This document shows, piece after piece, positions 22,912 to 23,347 of a stretch of DNA of 23,347 bases (position 1 is its first letter; every line of letters begins with the position of its first letter). Position numbers and translations under genes: made by a program. The notes under the pieces were generated by a model that saw nothing but the letters and a program-made list of their open reading frames with translations, made no database searches and had not been told where the DNA came from. Source of the stretch: Candidatus Aminicenantota bacterium (lineage in GTDB: Bacteria; Acidobacteriota; Aminicenantia; Aminicenantales; Aminicenantaceae); contig DAOUSP010000004.1 in assembly GCA_030627155.1 (NCBI GenBank), forward strand, positions 1-23,347, given 5' to 3'.

Positions 22912-23151
22912 TTATTCTTCTTTCTCTTCTTCTTTTTCTTCTTTAAGCTCTTGCTCTAATTTTTTGGTTCTAATAGAATCTTTGATGCTGCTGATTCCAG
23001 CAATAAATGCGATTACCCCACCAAAAAACAGTAAAGGTGGAATGACGCCAAAAACAAGTTCCAAGAATTCCCGACACCATACAAAGATAACCAGAAGGAC
23101 ACCGCCTGCCATTGTGACCAGGCCTCCAAGGATGGCTAAATATTTCCCCAT
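22912..23151 (-). CDS. Small two-helix membrane protein
   Basis: I recognise no named family for this 79-residue product. It has two hydrophobic helices (about 5-25 and 30-53), glycine-rich in the first, then a cytoplasmic-looking tail that is almost all Lys and Glu and likely to be a charged helix. GGAGGT lies 5 bases before the ATG, the strongest Shine-Dalgarno sequence in the window, which supports real translation. It is followed by a 165-base gap before the kinase operon. Confidence 0.7.
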   Translation of the reverse strand: MGKYLAILGGLVTMAGGVLLVIFVWCREFLELVFGVIPPLLFFGGVIAFIAGISSIKDSIRTKKLEQELKEEKEEEKEE

Positions 23152-23229
23152 GTAACACCTCCATTTATTAGCCTGAATTATTCATAAATTATGCCGACAC
23201 CAATATTTATTTTCCATGATATCTGCCAC

Positions 23230-23346
23230 TTACGTCGATCTTTCCTTAAGCATAACATTCAACTCTTTCCCCATGCACTTCTTTTCCTCTATGTCGGCAT
23301 TCTTTACCCTTCGGGCGAGCCGATCTAACTGCATCTGCTTCGTTAC
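23230..23346 (-). CDS. 3' end of a gene cut by the window edge
   Basis: One minus-strand frame stays open from the edge to a TAA at 23232-23230, giving the last 38 residues of a protein. The peptide is charged with spaced leucines (for example QLDRLARRVKNADIEEKK), compatible with a helical C-terminus. Base composition here is richer in GC than the gap that follows, as for coding DNA. The stop is 78 bases upstream of the small membrane protein start. The family cannot be identified from so little; a second frame is also open for 34 codons, so this is moderate support only. Confidence 0.42.
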   Translation of the reverse strand, partial: VTKQMQLDRLARRVKNADIEEKKCMGKELNVMLKERST

Positions 23347-23347
23347 A

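Overview
The window looks like chromosomal DNA from an AT-rich, diderm, fermentative bacterium. A predicted outer-membrane beta-barrel, a lipoprotein and an NtrY-type kinase suggest two membranes. A butyrate kinase / phosphotransbutyrylase / acetate kinase operon suggests substrate-level phosphorylation with short-chain fatty acid output. The gene mix would fit an uncultured anaerobe of the Acidobacteriota/Aminicenantes kind, but that is an impression; no rRNA or other phylogenetic marker is present. I see no tRNA, rRNA, CRISPR array, insertion sequence or phage gene.

Layout. (1) 104-4176, plus: two tandem aminopropyltransferases, a histidine ammonia-lyase family enzyme whose MIO triad reads Ala-Cys-Gly, and a short-chain dehydrogenase, closely spaced like one operon. 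(2) 4177-4416: a noncoding block. (3) 4453-9262, plus: an SOS mutagenesis cassette of lexA, dinB (Pol IV) and a short DnaE2-like polymerase with a decayed PHP domain, visibly richer in GC than most of the window. (4) 9322-10233, minus: a DUF72 protein. (5) 10440-13797, plus: buk-ptb-ackA, preceded by a possible 12-codon leader ORF whose stop overlaps the buk start. (6) 13958-15418, plus: an orphan substrate-binding lipoprotein and an orphan PTS EIIA. (7) 15460-17385: thiD (minus), acylphosphatase and a cupin (plus), and a small membrane-anchored YHS/TRASH-like protein (minus). (8) 17463-22746, minus: an exported protein, a 1289-residue multi-sensor histidine kinase coupled to it by ATGA, and an outer-membrane barrel protein. 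(9) 22912-23347, minus: a small two-helix membrane protein and the 3' end of a gene cut by the window edge.

A recurring regulatory pattern stands out. At least six transcription units have a sigma70-type promoter placed so that the predicted start site falls 0-8 bases before the start codon and no Shine-Dalgarno sequence fits (lexA is ambiguous). Most internal operon genes, by contrast, have a clear GGAG-type site. The organism therefore probably uses leaderless mRNAs routinely. I found no convincing intrinsic terminator in any gap.

The most unusual items are the Cys-type MIO lyase beside two aminopropyltransferases, the imuA-less mutagenesis cassette with a direct repeat at the lexA start, the leader-ORF coupling at buk, and the very large kinase with three extracytoplasmic regions.
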